Assembly: GCA_002311645.1 (NCBI GenBank)
Contig: DBYW01000034.1
Coordinates: 5,173-69,172, forward strand
Origin: Bacteroidales bacterium UBA1176
Lineage (GTDB): Bacteria; Bacteroidota; Bacteroidia; Bacteroidales; WCHB1-69
DNA length: 64,000 bases
Direction: 5' to 3'
Below the pieces are notes generated by a model. The model ran no database searches, had not been told where the DNA came from, and saw only the letters and a list, made by a program, of their open reading frames with translations. The position numbers and the translations under genes are program-made. This document shows, piece after piece, positions 37,989-45,774 of the stretch. Position 1 is the stretch's first letter; every line of letters starts with the position of its first letter.

Positions 37989-39059
37989 TCAACTCTCCAC
38001 CGCAAAATACCCTCCCAGTTTCCTGCTCCCGGTATGCTTGATGAGACCTTGCTTCTTGAGCTCATAGAGGCAGCGGCCGACGGTGCTCAAAGAGAATTGT
38101 GTCTCGGCGATGATATCCCCCGAATTGCAGTTGGGATTATTCTCTATGCAGGAAAGTACCGCCTTGATCTTGTCATCGGAAGGTGTTATGGGTCTCTTCC
38201 GTTTGTTTTTTTGACGGGCCGGTTTTCTTTGGGGTTGTTTGCCGCCCGATACCGCACAGTATCTCATAATGCCCTCTTCAACCTTATCGGCAACCTCCTT
38301 CTGGTCTTTGGGATCCAACGTGAATGCGGTGGGCGTTTCTTCCCACGGCATTTTTTGCATAATTACCGTTTCTCCCGTACACTTCTTGATGTATCGGAAC
38401 GGCACCAGCACGGTGGGTGTGATGCGAACAAAATCATCCCCGATGAGTTGCTCCAGATGCTTCATCGAACCCAACCGCGTATATTTTATATTTTGCACCG
38501 TATAAATATTCGTAAAGTTCCGTTGTTGGTGACAATAGAAAATGTCATCGATGTTCACCAATTGAATATTGTTGTCCTTATCGGTGACATCCAGCATCCG
38601 AACGGTTTGGTAAACAACCTTCACCTCCTTCTCCAATGACTTTTTGAAATGCTGCCGCTCCCTGAGCAGGAATGGGAAGAAATTGAATAAAAGATTACGC
38701 CCTGCAATTAATGCCAAGTGCATTGAAAAATAATAGGTGAAACCAACCTCTTGTATGAGAAAACCATTGCAGAATACTATACTTTTGTAGGCAATGGCTA
38801 ATTCCAATATACTTGTTATCAAAGCGGTAAAAACCAGTGCCAACCAATAGAGAACACGTGCACACTTCTGGTAAAGAATAGGATAGAACAGAAAGTAATT
38901 AGCATACAGAGACCCTAAAAGCAGAAGTCCGGCAAGAACCTCCTTAAGAGGGCTTCCCGCGTAGGGACGCAGGAATGCATTGCGCGTGAAGAACCAAAGC
39001 AACACTGCGCAGAACACGATGTTCAGCAAAATGGAGACGATTGTTCTTGAGTGTTTCAT
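37989..39059 (-). CDS. Membrane-anchored LytTR regulator with extra C-terminal winged helix
   Basis: A 356-aa protein from ATG 39059; an ATG ten codons upstream lies inside the -7 box and is rejected. Four hydrophobic segments (about residues 6-25, 40-61, 67-88, 105-130) are followed by a LytTR DNA-binding domain (about 150-250) with IQLVNIDDIFYCHQQRNFTN and DDFVRITPTVLVPFRYIKKC. A basic linker (RKPARQKNKRKRP) leads to a winged-helix-like domain (about 290-356): AVLSCIENNPNCNSGDII and LYELKKQGLIKHTGSRKLGG. No kinase or receiver domain is present. It probably senses a membrane signal and controls nearby surface genes; see the shared GTGAGAG sites. Confidence 0.85.
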   Translation of the reverse strand: MKHSRTIVSILLNIVFCAVLLWFFTRNAFLRPYAGSPLKEVLAGLLLLGSLYANYFLFYPILYQKCARVLYWLALVFTALITSILELAIAYKSIVFCNGFLIQEVGFTYYFSMHLALIAGRNLLFNFFPFLLRERQHFKKSLEKEVKVVYQTVRMLDVTDKDNNIQLVNIDDIFYCHQQRNFTNIYTVQNIKYTRLGSMKHLEQLIGDDFVRITPTVLVPFRYIKKCTGETVIMQKMPWEETPTAFTLDPKDQKEVADKVEEGIMRYCAVSGGKQPQRKPARQKNKRKRPITPSDDKIKAVLSCIENNPNCNSGDIIAETQFSLSTVGRCLYELKKQGLIKHTGSRKLGGYFAVES

Positions 39060-39086
39060 TATCGTTTGTTTTAAATGAAATGAGTG

Positions 39087-39094
39087 CAAAGATA
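39087..39094 (-). promoter_or_regulatory. Proximal -7 promoter box of the LytTR regulator gene
   Basis: The minus strand reads TATCTTTG followed by CACT, a perfect TAnnTTTG match, 27 bp upstream of ATG 39059. A second, operator-linked box lies 25 bp further upstream. Confidence 0.65.
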
Positions 39095-39111
39095 GTTATT
39101 TTTCCAATGCG

Positions 39112-39178
39112 CAAAAACAGAAAACACACAGAACATCGTAACAACTCTCACAAAAACCACTTTATTATCTCTCACAAA
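39112..39178 (-). promoter_or_regulatory. Putative autoregulatory operator and distal promoter of the LytTR gene
   Basis: On the minus strand TTTGTGAGAG occurs twice (plus coordinates 39169-39178 and 39145-39154), 24 bp apart. The first T of TGAG in the proximal copy (39150) is exactly 31 bp from the start of TGTTTTTGC (39119-39112 plus the next base), a -7-like box with one mismatch. The same 31-bp arrangement is found at 39280/39311 and 45673/45704. Inferred to be the binding site of the adjacent LytTR protein. Confidence 0.55.
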
Positions 39179-39239
39179 TAAAAATTGAGAGTTTTTTCAA
39201 TTTATTTATAATCAATATACTAACCATTCTATTTTGAAT

Positions 39240-39318
39240 GGGGGTTCACATTTTTAAGACAGGGGGTTCACATTTCTGGTGAGAGGTTTTAAAAAATGCC
39301 AAACAAATTGTATTTTTG
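39240..39318 (+). promoter_or_regulatory. Putative LytTR-type operator and promoter of the Cys-rich lipoprotein gene
   Basis: GGGGGTTCACATTT occurs twice (39240-39253 and 39262-39275), 22 bp or two helical turns apart. The second copy runs into CTGGTGAGAGGT; its TGAG (39280) is 31 bp upstream of the -7 box TATTTTTG (39311-39318). A spacing of about 21-22 bp between direct repeats is typical for LytTR regulators such as AgrA. The ATG follows at 39358. Confidence 0.6.
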
Positions 39319-39357
39319 CTGGTAAAAAACAGGTATCAACAATCAAAATAAAACAAT

Positions 39358-39855
39358 ATGAAAAAAGTATTGACAATGACACTGCTCGCCATCTTGCTGT
39401 TTGGCGCTTGCGAGAAAGAGGACACCTCAAAGACCCGCCACGAACCATCACGCAACCGTGTGATTACACTTTATAGCGATGGGAAGCCTGGAAATTCTAT
39501 TTTTTTACAAATGTGCATAGGACATGACGGAAAAAACTGTAGCGGATGCGTAATGTATAATGGGCAGTTGGTTCACGCAAATTGTATGGGGGAAGGGAAC
39601 TATTGTGTAAGCTCAGCTTCCGTGCAGCTTCAGCAGGCCGGTTACACCATCAACGCCGTCACGACCGACACGTTCGACCTCACCTCGGAGGACTTCTTCC
39701 TTATGCCCGACCGCTCGTTAGACTACGTGGACGACAAGAACAACCACTACTACCTGAACATTCCCGCCCAGATGGTCTATCGCGACACCGCCACCCTCCA
39801 ATTCACCTTCACCGGACTCTTCTTCAGCAACTCGCCGGCGTACGAGAATGATTAG
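39358..39855 (+). CDS. Cysteine-rich lipoprotein of unknown function
   Basis: A 165-aa predicted lipoprotein with lipobox LLFGAC near residue 18. The mature N-terminal half has a dense cysteine pattern: QMCIGHDGKNCSGCVMYNG, then HANCMGEGNYCVSS. This suggests disulfides or metal binding in the periplasm or at the surface. The C-terminal half is beta-rich. No known family is recognised. The first half of the gene is AT-rich and the second half GC-rich. It lies directly downstream of an operator-type promoter and diverges from the LytTR gene. Confidence 0.75.
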   Translation: MKKVLTMTLLAILLFGACEKEDTSKTRHEPSRNRVITLYSDGKPGNSIFLQMCIGHDGKNCSGCVMYNGQLVHANCMGEGNYCVSSASVQLQQAGYTINAVTTDTFDLTSEDFFLMPDRSLDYVDDKNNHYYLNIPAQMVYRDTATLQFTFTGLFFSNSPAYEND

Positions 39856-39883
39856 GAGATGTTTTTAAACAAATTCAAAGGCA

Positions 39884-39908
39884 CTGTTTTGGAAAAACAG
39901 TATATTTG
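39884..39908 (+). promoter_or_regulatory. -33/-7 promoter upstream of the truncated LRR gene
   Basis: TTTTGG at 39884-39889 and TATATTTG at 39901-39908 match the Bacteroidota -33 and -7 elements. No GTGAGAG site lies 31 bp upstream, so this seems an ordinary promoter. It places the gene start at ATG 39928 or 39940. Confidence 0.6.
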
Positions 39909-39939
39909 TCTCGCAAAACAAAAAGAAATGAGTTTCATT

Positions 39940-40434
39940 ATGAAAAAAGCTATCCAGAAGAATGGAAAAACCCGCACATGGCCTGCTCTGTCGTTGGCCT
40001 GCGCCATCATGATGGCGGTCTTGCAGCCCACCGTCGCCCAGAACCCCTACCCATCATACGACTTCAAACAGGAAAATCCTGACGGCGATACCCTCTACTA
40101 TCGAATCACCTCCGCCACATTCCCATATACCGTTGCCGTGACCCGCAGCCACGACTCCGCATACCACCTCCTACCGTCGCCTCAACCTTGGGAAGTGGGA
40201 CAGCCTGGATTCGTGTATCCTGTCTATGATTACGACTCCCTGATCACCATACCCCCTACTGTAACCCACGAAGGGTTGACATACACTGTAACCTCGATTG
40301 ACAAAGAGGCCTTTTATATGCAAAAGAACTTGCACACTGTGGTGCTGCCGGCTTCAATAGAAACAATTGACACAGGGGCCTTTCACCTTTCCACGCTGCA
40401 TCAGATTGATTTCTGTAATTTTTCCGTCGAATAA
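39940..40434 (+). pseudogene. Truncated BspA-like leucine-rich-repeat secreted protein
   Basis: 164 residues remain. A signal peptide (MKKAIQKNGKTRTWPALS onward, ending TVAQ) is followed by the linker typical of BspA/LRR_5 proteins (ITIPPTVTHEGLTYTVTSID) and a single repeat, KEAFYMQKNLHTVVLPASIE. The protein ends abruptly after HQIDFCNFSVE, where the family normally continues with many 23-residue repeats. The stop codon is inside the left arm of a 12-bp inverted repeat (40429-40497), so the downstream part seems lost through insertion or rearrangement. ATG 39928 is an alternative start. Confidence 0.65.
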
Positions 40435-40497
40435 CATAGCGGTTTGTATTTTTATTTTGACGCTACAAATATACAAAAAAATATTGCTATGTTATTC
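40429..40497. repeat. 12-bp inverted repeat enclosing an outward-facing -7 box
   Basis: GAATAACATAGC (40429-40440) and its exact complement GCTATGTTATTC (40486-40497) flank 45 bp. Inside is a second inverted pair, TTTGTAT/ATACAAA (40443-40449 and 40471-40477). The minus strand contains TATATTTG (plus 40466-40473), a perfect -7 box pointing away from the downstream operon. It could be an invertible promoter, an insertion-sequence remnant or a cruciform terminator. Confidence 0.6.
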
Positions 40498-40582
40498 ATT
40501 TTTAGCAAATTAAATTATATCAAACTCACGTTAAATACGTTATACTGAAATTTTAATTTTTTGTCATATACTGTAATTGATT

Positions 40583-41485
40583 ATGAAAAAACGAATTATT
40601 TTGCCGGCGCCACTATTTTGTCTGTTATTCTTATTGTTGGCCTTGAGCACATCTATATACGCACAAGAGCCAACACCTAAAATCAAAATAGGAGATATAT
40701 CTGTGTTCGAGTCTACAGATTCCATTGTTGGCGAGATCATCCAAGGACATGTTTCCTTTGACGCTTCCTCAAACACCCTGTTTCTGAACAATGCCACTAT
40801 ATCTTCCAGTCTTTGGGTTTATAATGCCGATACATCCTTCAAGGTTAAACTGTCAGGCAATAATTCCATTAATGAGATGATATCCTCCAACGCCACCAGT
40901 ATTTTCTTCGGACCGGGCTCACTGACCCTTGGAAATTCAACGGTTGAGATAGCACTTCAATGTGCCAGAACAGATTTCTTGATATTGACAGAAGGAGCCA
41001 CGTTGGACATTACTGCCTCGGATGCAGGTATTTTTACCCTATACGACTATATTTGGGATTCGATAGTCCATTATCCTAACCTTGTTATTGACAACAGCGA
41101 CCTATTTATTTCTGCACCAAACTGTTGCTTGTTTGTTTGGAATTGGTGGTTAAGCGGATGCCATGTGGTCGAGCCAGTTGATTTTGAATATCAACTTGAT
41201 ACCTGGACTTTTTTATCAACAGGATCCATACATAATTATCTGGAAATCCGCAAAGGCACAGTCGGTCTTCCCGAGAATGAAGCATTCCGTTTGAAGGCCT
41301 GGGGGGTGGAAGGCGGGATTCGTATTGAAGGTTTGGAAGAAGACTATTCTGTCGAAGTGGTGAATATGCTTGGACAGGTAGTGTATCGTGCCACAGCCCC
41401 GGAATCTGCAGTCTTTATCCCTTTAAAGCAAGGTGCTTATGTTGTGCGGGCAGGCAATAATGCAATAAAGACAGTGGTCAAATAA
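40583..41485 (+). CDS. Secreted protein with T9SS-like C-terminal sorting module
   Basis: A 300-aa protein from ATG 40583; a TTG two codons earlier is also in frame. The signal peptide ends near STSIYAQE. The central part is a beta-rich region of DNAT-like short strands (SNTLFLNNATISSS, ATLDITASD). The last 60 residues form a T9SS type A-like module: GGIRIEGLEEDYSVEVVNML, GQVVYRA, then LKQGAYVVRAGN and a terminal KTVVK. It is AT-rich, like the first half of the protease gene 18 bp downstream, with which it is probably co-transcribed. The function is unknown. No forward promoter was found; see the inverted repeat upstream. Confidence 0.8.
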   Translation: MKKRIILPAPLFCLLFLLLALSTSIYAQEPTPKIKIGDISVFESTDSIVGEIIQGHVSFDASSNTLFLNNATISSSLWVYNADTSFKVKLSGNNSINEMISSNATSIFFGPGSLTLGNSTVEIALQCARTDFLILTEGATLDITASDAGIFTLYDYIWDSIVHYPNLVIDNSDLFISAPNCCLFVWNWWLSGCHVVEPVDFEYQLDTWTFLSTGSIHNYLEIRKGTVGLPENEAFRLKAWGVEGGIRIEGLEEDYSVEVVNMLGQVVYRATAPESAVFIPLKQGAYVVRAGNNAIKTVVK

Positions 41486-41503
41486 AATACGCATATTTTT
41501 TCT

Positions 41504-44500
41504 ATGAATAGATTTTTGTTTTTTATCGGTTTAATAGCGTTGGGTTTGAACGTCATGGCGCAGAAACAATATTATTATTATAAAGGCGATACTGTTCACC
41601 TGAACGAAAATCCTTTAATCAGGTTTGTCGAAATAAAACAGACGGTTTCTTTGGAACAAGCCCACTCCTTTCATGAACAACTTGGCAATTATTGTTGGCG
41701 GACAGACAAGCACTCATCGTATTTTAACAAATATTATATAAACCAAGACAACTATGAAGATTTTCTGCAAACCTGCCTTGATAATAGTTCCATAATAAAA
41801 CTGCACACACCTAATTACGCGGATGATGACACATCTGCCTTTTACCCAACCAGAATGATTTTGGTGAAAACTAAACCTAATGTTGTATTACAGAACGTAT
41901 TGATACAGAACAGTATTTCTTATTCTAATCTTATCCAAAGCAGATACAATAGTTTAGAATACATAATTCATCTCAACAAAGACAGTGCATTGTGTTATGC
42001 GGCACGTTTATTTGAAACAGGTCTATTTGACTATGCAGAACCAGATTTTATTGGCATTATAAAACCTTTGGGTTATATTGATAATCCTTTGTTTCAGAAT
42101 CAATGGGCTATACATGACCCCAACAACAATATGAACATTATGTCAGCTTGGGCAGTTACAACGGGACATCCGAATGTTAAGATTGCCATTGTTGATGTCG
42201 GTGTTGATTTAAGCCATCCTGATTTGATTGACAATTTGTTAGAAGGTTACGATGCTGTTAATGATACTGCATACCCATCAATTGTCTGCTGTGGAGAATA
42301 TGAAAATATCCATGATTGGCATGGCACATGCTGTGCGGGTATTGTTGGTGCCGTAAACAACAATATTGGCATAATCGGTATTGCACACACTTCAAAAATT
42401 ATTCCTATACGTGAATCTCATCATGTACAAATGTACTTTAAAGATCTTCCGCCTGATAATCCGACATTGCATTGGATAGAGAAAAGTAGCACTTTTTGGA
42501 TCGTAGATGCTTTTAATCACGCTTGTTATGAGGATTCTGCAGATATCATCAACTGTTCCTTTGCTGTGCTAGCTCCTTCAAATGTGATTGAAAATAAAGT
42601 GACAGAAATATGTGAACAAGGACGAAACGGGAAAGGATGTATTGTTATAGCTGGGGCAGGAAATACATATATTGAAAATAGTATTCCTATTTGGGACACA
42701 CTCGGTTATTTGTCAAGACATCCAAGTGTTATTTCTGTCGGTTCAATCACCCCTTGTGGAAAGAGAGTGATATATGGAGAACACTGTGATTTTAAATCGA
42801 CTTATAACAGCTGTTATGGAGACAGCTTGGATGTGGTAGCTCCTGGAATCCATATACCAACAACCATGATAGAAGGAGGATATACTGACAATTTTGCAGG
42901 TACCTCCTCGGCCACCCCTCATGTTTCAGGAGTTGCTGCCTTAATACTGTCGGTGAATCCATGTCTGACCCGGGAAGAAGTCAAATACATCATTGAAGCA
43001 ACCTGCACCAAGATCCGGCAAGATGTTTATACATACAGCAACAATCCAAACCATCCCAATGGCACTTGGAACATAGAAGTCGGCCACGGGTTGGTGAATG
43101 CCGGGGATGCTGTAGCACTGGCACAGCAGATGGGAGGATACACCTACGTGAAAGATACGGTCATTTCATCCTCAGTGTCATGGAATACAAATAGAATGAT
43201 TAATCAAGACCTGTACATTGACTCCTTGGCAACCCTCACCATAACAGACACATTGTATGTCGGAAATAACGCCCGCATCGTCGTGCGTCCGGGCGGCAGG
43301 CTCGTGGTGGATGGCGGCATACTGACCTCCGCCTGCTCCGACGAGATGTGGCAGGGCATCTTCGTGGAGGGGCACCGCTCGATGCACCAGACCCCCGAGA
43401 ATCAGGGCAAGGTGACGCTGCGCAACGGCGCCGTCATCGAGAACGCCCTGTGCGCCATCCGCACGAGCGCACCCGACGGGGACAGCCTCTCCTCCGGCGG
43501 CCTCGTCTTCGCAACGAACTCCACCTTCCGCAACAACTGCAAGTCCGTGGATTTCCTCCCCTACGCGGACACCATCGGAGACTCCGCCACCATCGGCAAC
43601 CTCGGCAGCTTCACCCGCTGCACCTTCACCGTGGACGACGACAACCTCTTCGCCGCCAACGACACTTCGTTCGTCGCCCACGCCACCTTGTGGGACGTGT
43701 ACGGCGTCTCCTTCTTGGGATGCACGTTCACCAACGCCACCGCCGGCGCCACCGCCGACAGGGGCTACGCCATCAGGGCCATGGACGCGGGCTTCCACGT
43801 GGCGACGCAGTGCGACACCCTTTTCACTGATCCGGAAGAGGCCTGCCAGTGTCCGGAGAACAAGGCCACATACAGCAGTTTCAGCGGCTTTCAGACGGCC
43901 GTACAGGCCGGCACGACGGGCAACGCCTACCCCCTGACGGTCGATGAGGCGCGGTTCACCAACAACGGCATAGGGGTTTCCGTCGCGGGCAACAACCACG
44001 CGACGGTGACCCGCTGCGACTTCGATCTGGACAACTGCCCGGGAGATGTCACGAAGTGTACGGGACTGCACCTGAACGGCTGCACGGGCTACTTGGTGGA
44101 GGAGAACAACTTCCACCGCACCGCCGTGTCGAGCCCGCTGCCCATAGAGGGAATATATGTCGCGAACTCGGGCACAGCGGCGAACACGCTCCACCGCAAC
44201 AGCTTCTCGCACCTACAGGAAGCCGTTCGGGTGGCCGGGACCAACGGCGGGTACCATGACCCCGCAGGACTCGAATTAAGCTGCAACACATTCGAGGGCG
44301 ACATGTGCGACATATACGTCGCCGTCAACTCGAACATGGCGCGTCAACAGGGCAGCGCGTCCGTGGGCGCCGACAACAGCTTTGCGGGTACGACCGGCAG
44401 CAGCCTGTACAATGCCGGATACCAGACTATAGACTACTATTTCTTTCCCGGCACCAACCACCTGCCCTACACCACCACCAACGTCAACACCAGGAAAAGC

Positions 44501-45448
44501 CTTGCCGCCAACGCCTGCTTGTCGACGCTGTGCACTCCGGCAAACGTGATTCCGTCCGGCCCCATCAAGTCGCCGGATGCCGGCTATCTGGCACTGAAGG
44601 ACCAGTACGACACGTTGCTGTCGGCCTACGAGTCCCGGGGCTATGCCGGGATCCTGGCCGACCCGTCGGAGGACCTCCATTCCCAAGCGGACATCGTGTC
44701 CGCCAGGCACTGTTTCGCCCGGCTTGCCGAGGTCGGACGGGAGTTGTATGCGCAGTCCTATACGGCTGTCAGACGTCTTCAGGGCGACACGGTCCTGGAT
44801 TTGCCGGCCTTAAAGAGCTGGTTTGCGGCCACGCCGGGCTTGTCGAGCCGGTACTCTTTGGCGGAGACGGAGTTCCTGTCGGGCGAAGACAACACCATGA
44901 CCCTGCAAGGAGTTCCCGCGCTACTGACGACCCCCGAGGAGCGTGACGAGTACGACAACTATATGGCATTCAACGCCCTGAAGGAGGCTTTGTCGGGTTC
45001 CATTCCCGGCCACGTAAACTGGCCTGCGGCCACAGAAACGCAGATTACGGAGCTGCAGCGCATCGCCGAGGCTGGCACTGGCCGCGCCTCCGTGATGGCG
45101 CGCGGCGTGCTCTGTTTCTTCTTCGGGATATGCTACGACGACGTGGAGGTAACAGCCGAAACCCGCCGGGTTGTCGCCAAGGACGGAGAGGGAATCCCTG
45201 GATACCCGAACGTATCGATGAAAATCTATCCCAACCCTGCCCGCAACACCCTCCACGTGGAGTTTGAGGGCACGGACGACCCGCAGGGCACACTCACCGT
45301 CACCAACGTCACAGGTGTGGTGATGCTCACCCGGGAATGCCACGACCCGGTGACGAAACTCGACGTGTCGCACCTCGCTTCCGGCCTCTATGTGGTCAGC
45401 TTCCGCAACGAGAAGGGCGTGATGGTGAGGAAGTTTGTGAAACTATGA
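41504..45448 (+). CDS. Secreted subtilisin-like serine protease with beta-helix region and T9SS sorting domain
   Basis: A 1314-aa protein. Signal peptide 1-19; propeptide-like region to about 200; peptidase S8 domain about 205-540 with catalytic Asp231 (AIVDVGVD), His273 (DWHGTCCAG) and Ser468 (FAGTSSATPHVSG). Residues about 575-1000 are repetitive beta-helix strands (ATVTRCDFDLDN, TLHRNSFSHL). The last 75 residues are a T9SS type A domain (KIYPNPARNTLHVEF, HLASGLYVVSFRNEKG). It should be exported, processed and anchored at the surface. The gene is AT-rich up to about 43,250 and strongly GC-rich afterwards, suggesting a chimera of two sources. Confidence 0.9.
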   Translation: MNRFLFFIGLIALGLNVMAQKQYYYYKGDTVHLNENPLIRFVEIKQTVSLEQAHSFHEQLGNYCWRTDKHSSYFNKYYINQDNYEDFLQTCLDNSSIIKLHTPNYADDDTSAFYPTRMILVKTKPNVVLQNVLIQNSISYSNLIQSRYNSLEYIIHLNKDSALCYAARLFETGLFDYAEPDFIGIIKPLGYIDNPLFQNQWAIHDPNNNMNIMSAWAVTTGHPNVKIAIVDVGVDLSHPDLIDNLLEGYDAVNDTAYPSIVCCGEYENIHDWHGTCCAGIVGAVNNNIGIIGIAHTSKIIPIRESHHVQMYFKDLPPDNPTLHWIEKSSTFWIVDAFNHACYEDSADIINCSFAVLAPSNVIENKVTEICEQGRNGKGCIVIAGAGNTYIENSIPIWDTLGYLSRHPSVISVGSITPCGKRVIYGEHCDFKSTYNSCYGDSLDVVAPGIHIPTTMIEGGYTDNFAGTSSATPHVSGVAALILSVNPCLTREEVKYIIEATCTKIRQDVYTYSNNPNHPNGTWNIEVGHGLVNAGDAVALAQQMGGYTYVKDTVISSSVSWNTNRMINQDLYIDSLATLTITDTLYVGNNARIVVRPGGRLVVDGGILTSACSDEMWQGIFVEGHRSMHQTPENQGKVTLRNGAVIENALCAIRTSAPDGDSLSSGGLVFATNSTFRNNCKSVDFLPYADTIGDSATIGNLGSFTRCTFTVDDDNLFAANDTSFVAHATLWDVYGVSFLGCTFTNATAGATADRGYAIRAMDAGFHVATQCDTLFTDPEEACQCPENKATYSSFSGFQTAVQAGTTGNAYPLTVDEARFTNNGIGVSVAGNNHATVTRCDFDLDNCPGDVTKCTGLHLNGCTGYLVEENNFHRTAVSSPLPIEGIYVANSGTAANTLHRNSFSHLQEAVRVAGTNGGYHDPAGLELSCNTFEGDMCDIYVAVNSNMARQQGSASVGADNSFAGTTGSSLYNAGYQTIDYYFFPGTNHLPYTTTNVNTRKSLAANACLSTLCTPANVIPSGPIKSPDAGYLALKDQYDTLLSAYESRGYAGILADPSEDLHSQADIVSARHCFARLAEVGRELYAQSYTAVRRLQGDTVLDLPALKSWFAATPGLSSRYSLAETEFLSGEDNTMTLQGVPALLTTPEERDEYDNYMAFNALKEALSGSIPGHVNWPAATETQITELQRIAEAGTGRASVMARGVLCFFFGICYDDVEVTAETRRVVAKDGEGIPGYPNVSMKIYPNPARNTLHVEFEGTDDPQGTLTVTNVTGVVMLTRECHDPVTKLDVSHLASGLYVVSFRNEKGVMVRKFVKL

Positions 45449-45703
45449 GTCCATGCAACAGATGATGGGGCGGGACTGTACGGCATCGGAAAATGCACGT
45501 TTGCGAAATTGTTTTATAACATCAAAATCCATGTATGTTCGGTTGTGAGGGATTAAATTTCAGTTGAGAGGGGATAAAAACGGCCTTCTGGTGAAACCCG
45601 CACCACGCTGAATAAATGATTGTTCCAAATAAAATTGCAATTTTCTTGCATTGGGGGGGGTCACATTTTTGGTGAGAGGTGATAAAATGCTATGAAAAAA
45701 AAG
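45449..45703. other. Gap with degenerate GTGAGAG-like sites and a G8 tract
   Basis: No gene is seen. The stretch holds GTTGTGAGGGATTAAA (45542-45557) and AGTTGAGAGGGGATAAAA (45562-45579), both resembling the operator word but without a -7 box 31 bp downstream. A run of eight G (45653-45660) lies directly before TCACATTTTTGGTGAGAGGT. Confidence 0.6.
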
Positions 45704-45752
45704 TAATTTTGCAGTTGCCAAAAGTACTTTTTGGTTTAATTCACTATCTTTG
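45653..45752 (+). promoter_or_regulatory. Putative LytTR-type operator and tandem promoters of the 389-aa protein gene
   Basis: A G8 tract followed by TCACATTTTTGGTGAGAGGT closely matches the operator at 39262-39287. TGAG (45673) lies 31 bp before the -7 box TAATTTTG (45704-45711), which is followed by C. A second, consensus promoter follows with TTTTTGG (45728-45734) and TATCTTTG (45745-45752). The ATG is at 45775. Confidence 0.6.
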
Positions 45753-45774
45753 TCCCACTAAAACACACACCATC

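Noticed and set aside
40521..40536. GTGAG-like word on the minus strand (CGTGAGTTTG) before the 300-aa protein gene
   Set aside because: It lacks the AGAG core and has no -7 box 31 bp away.
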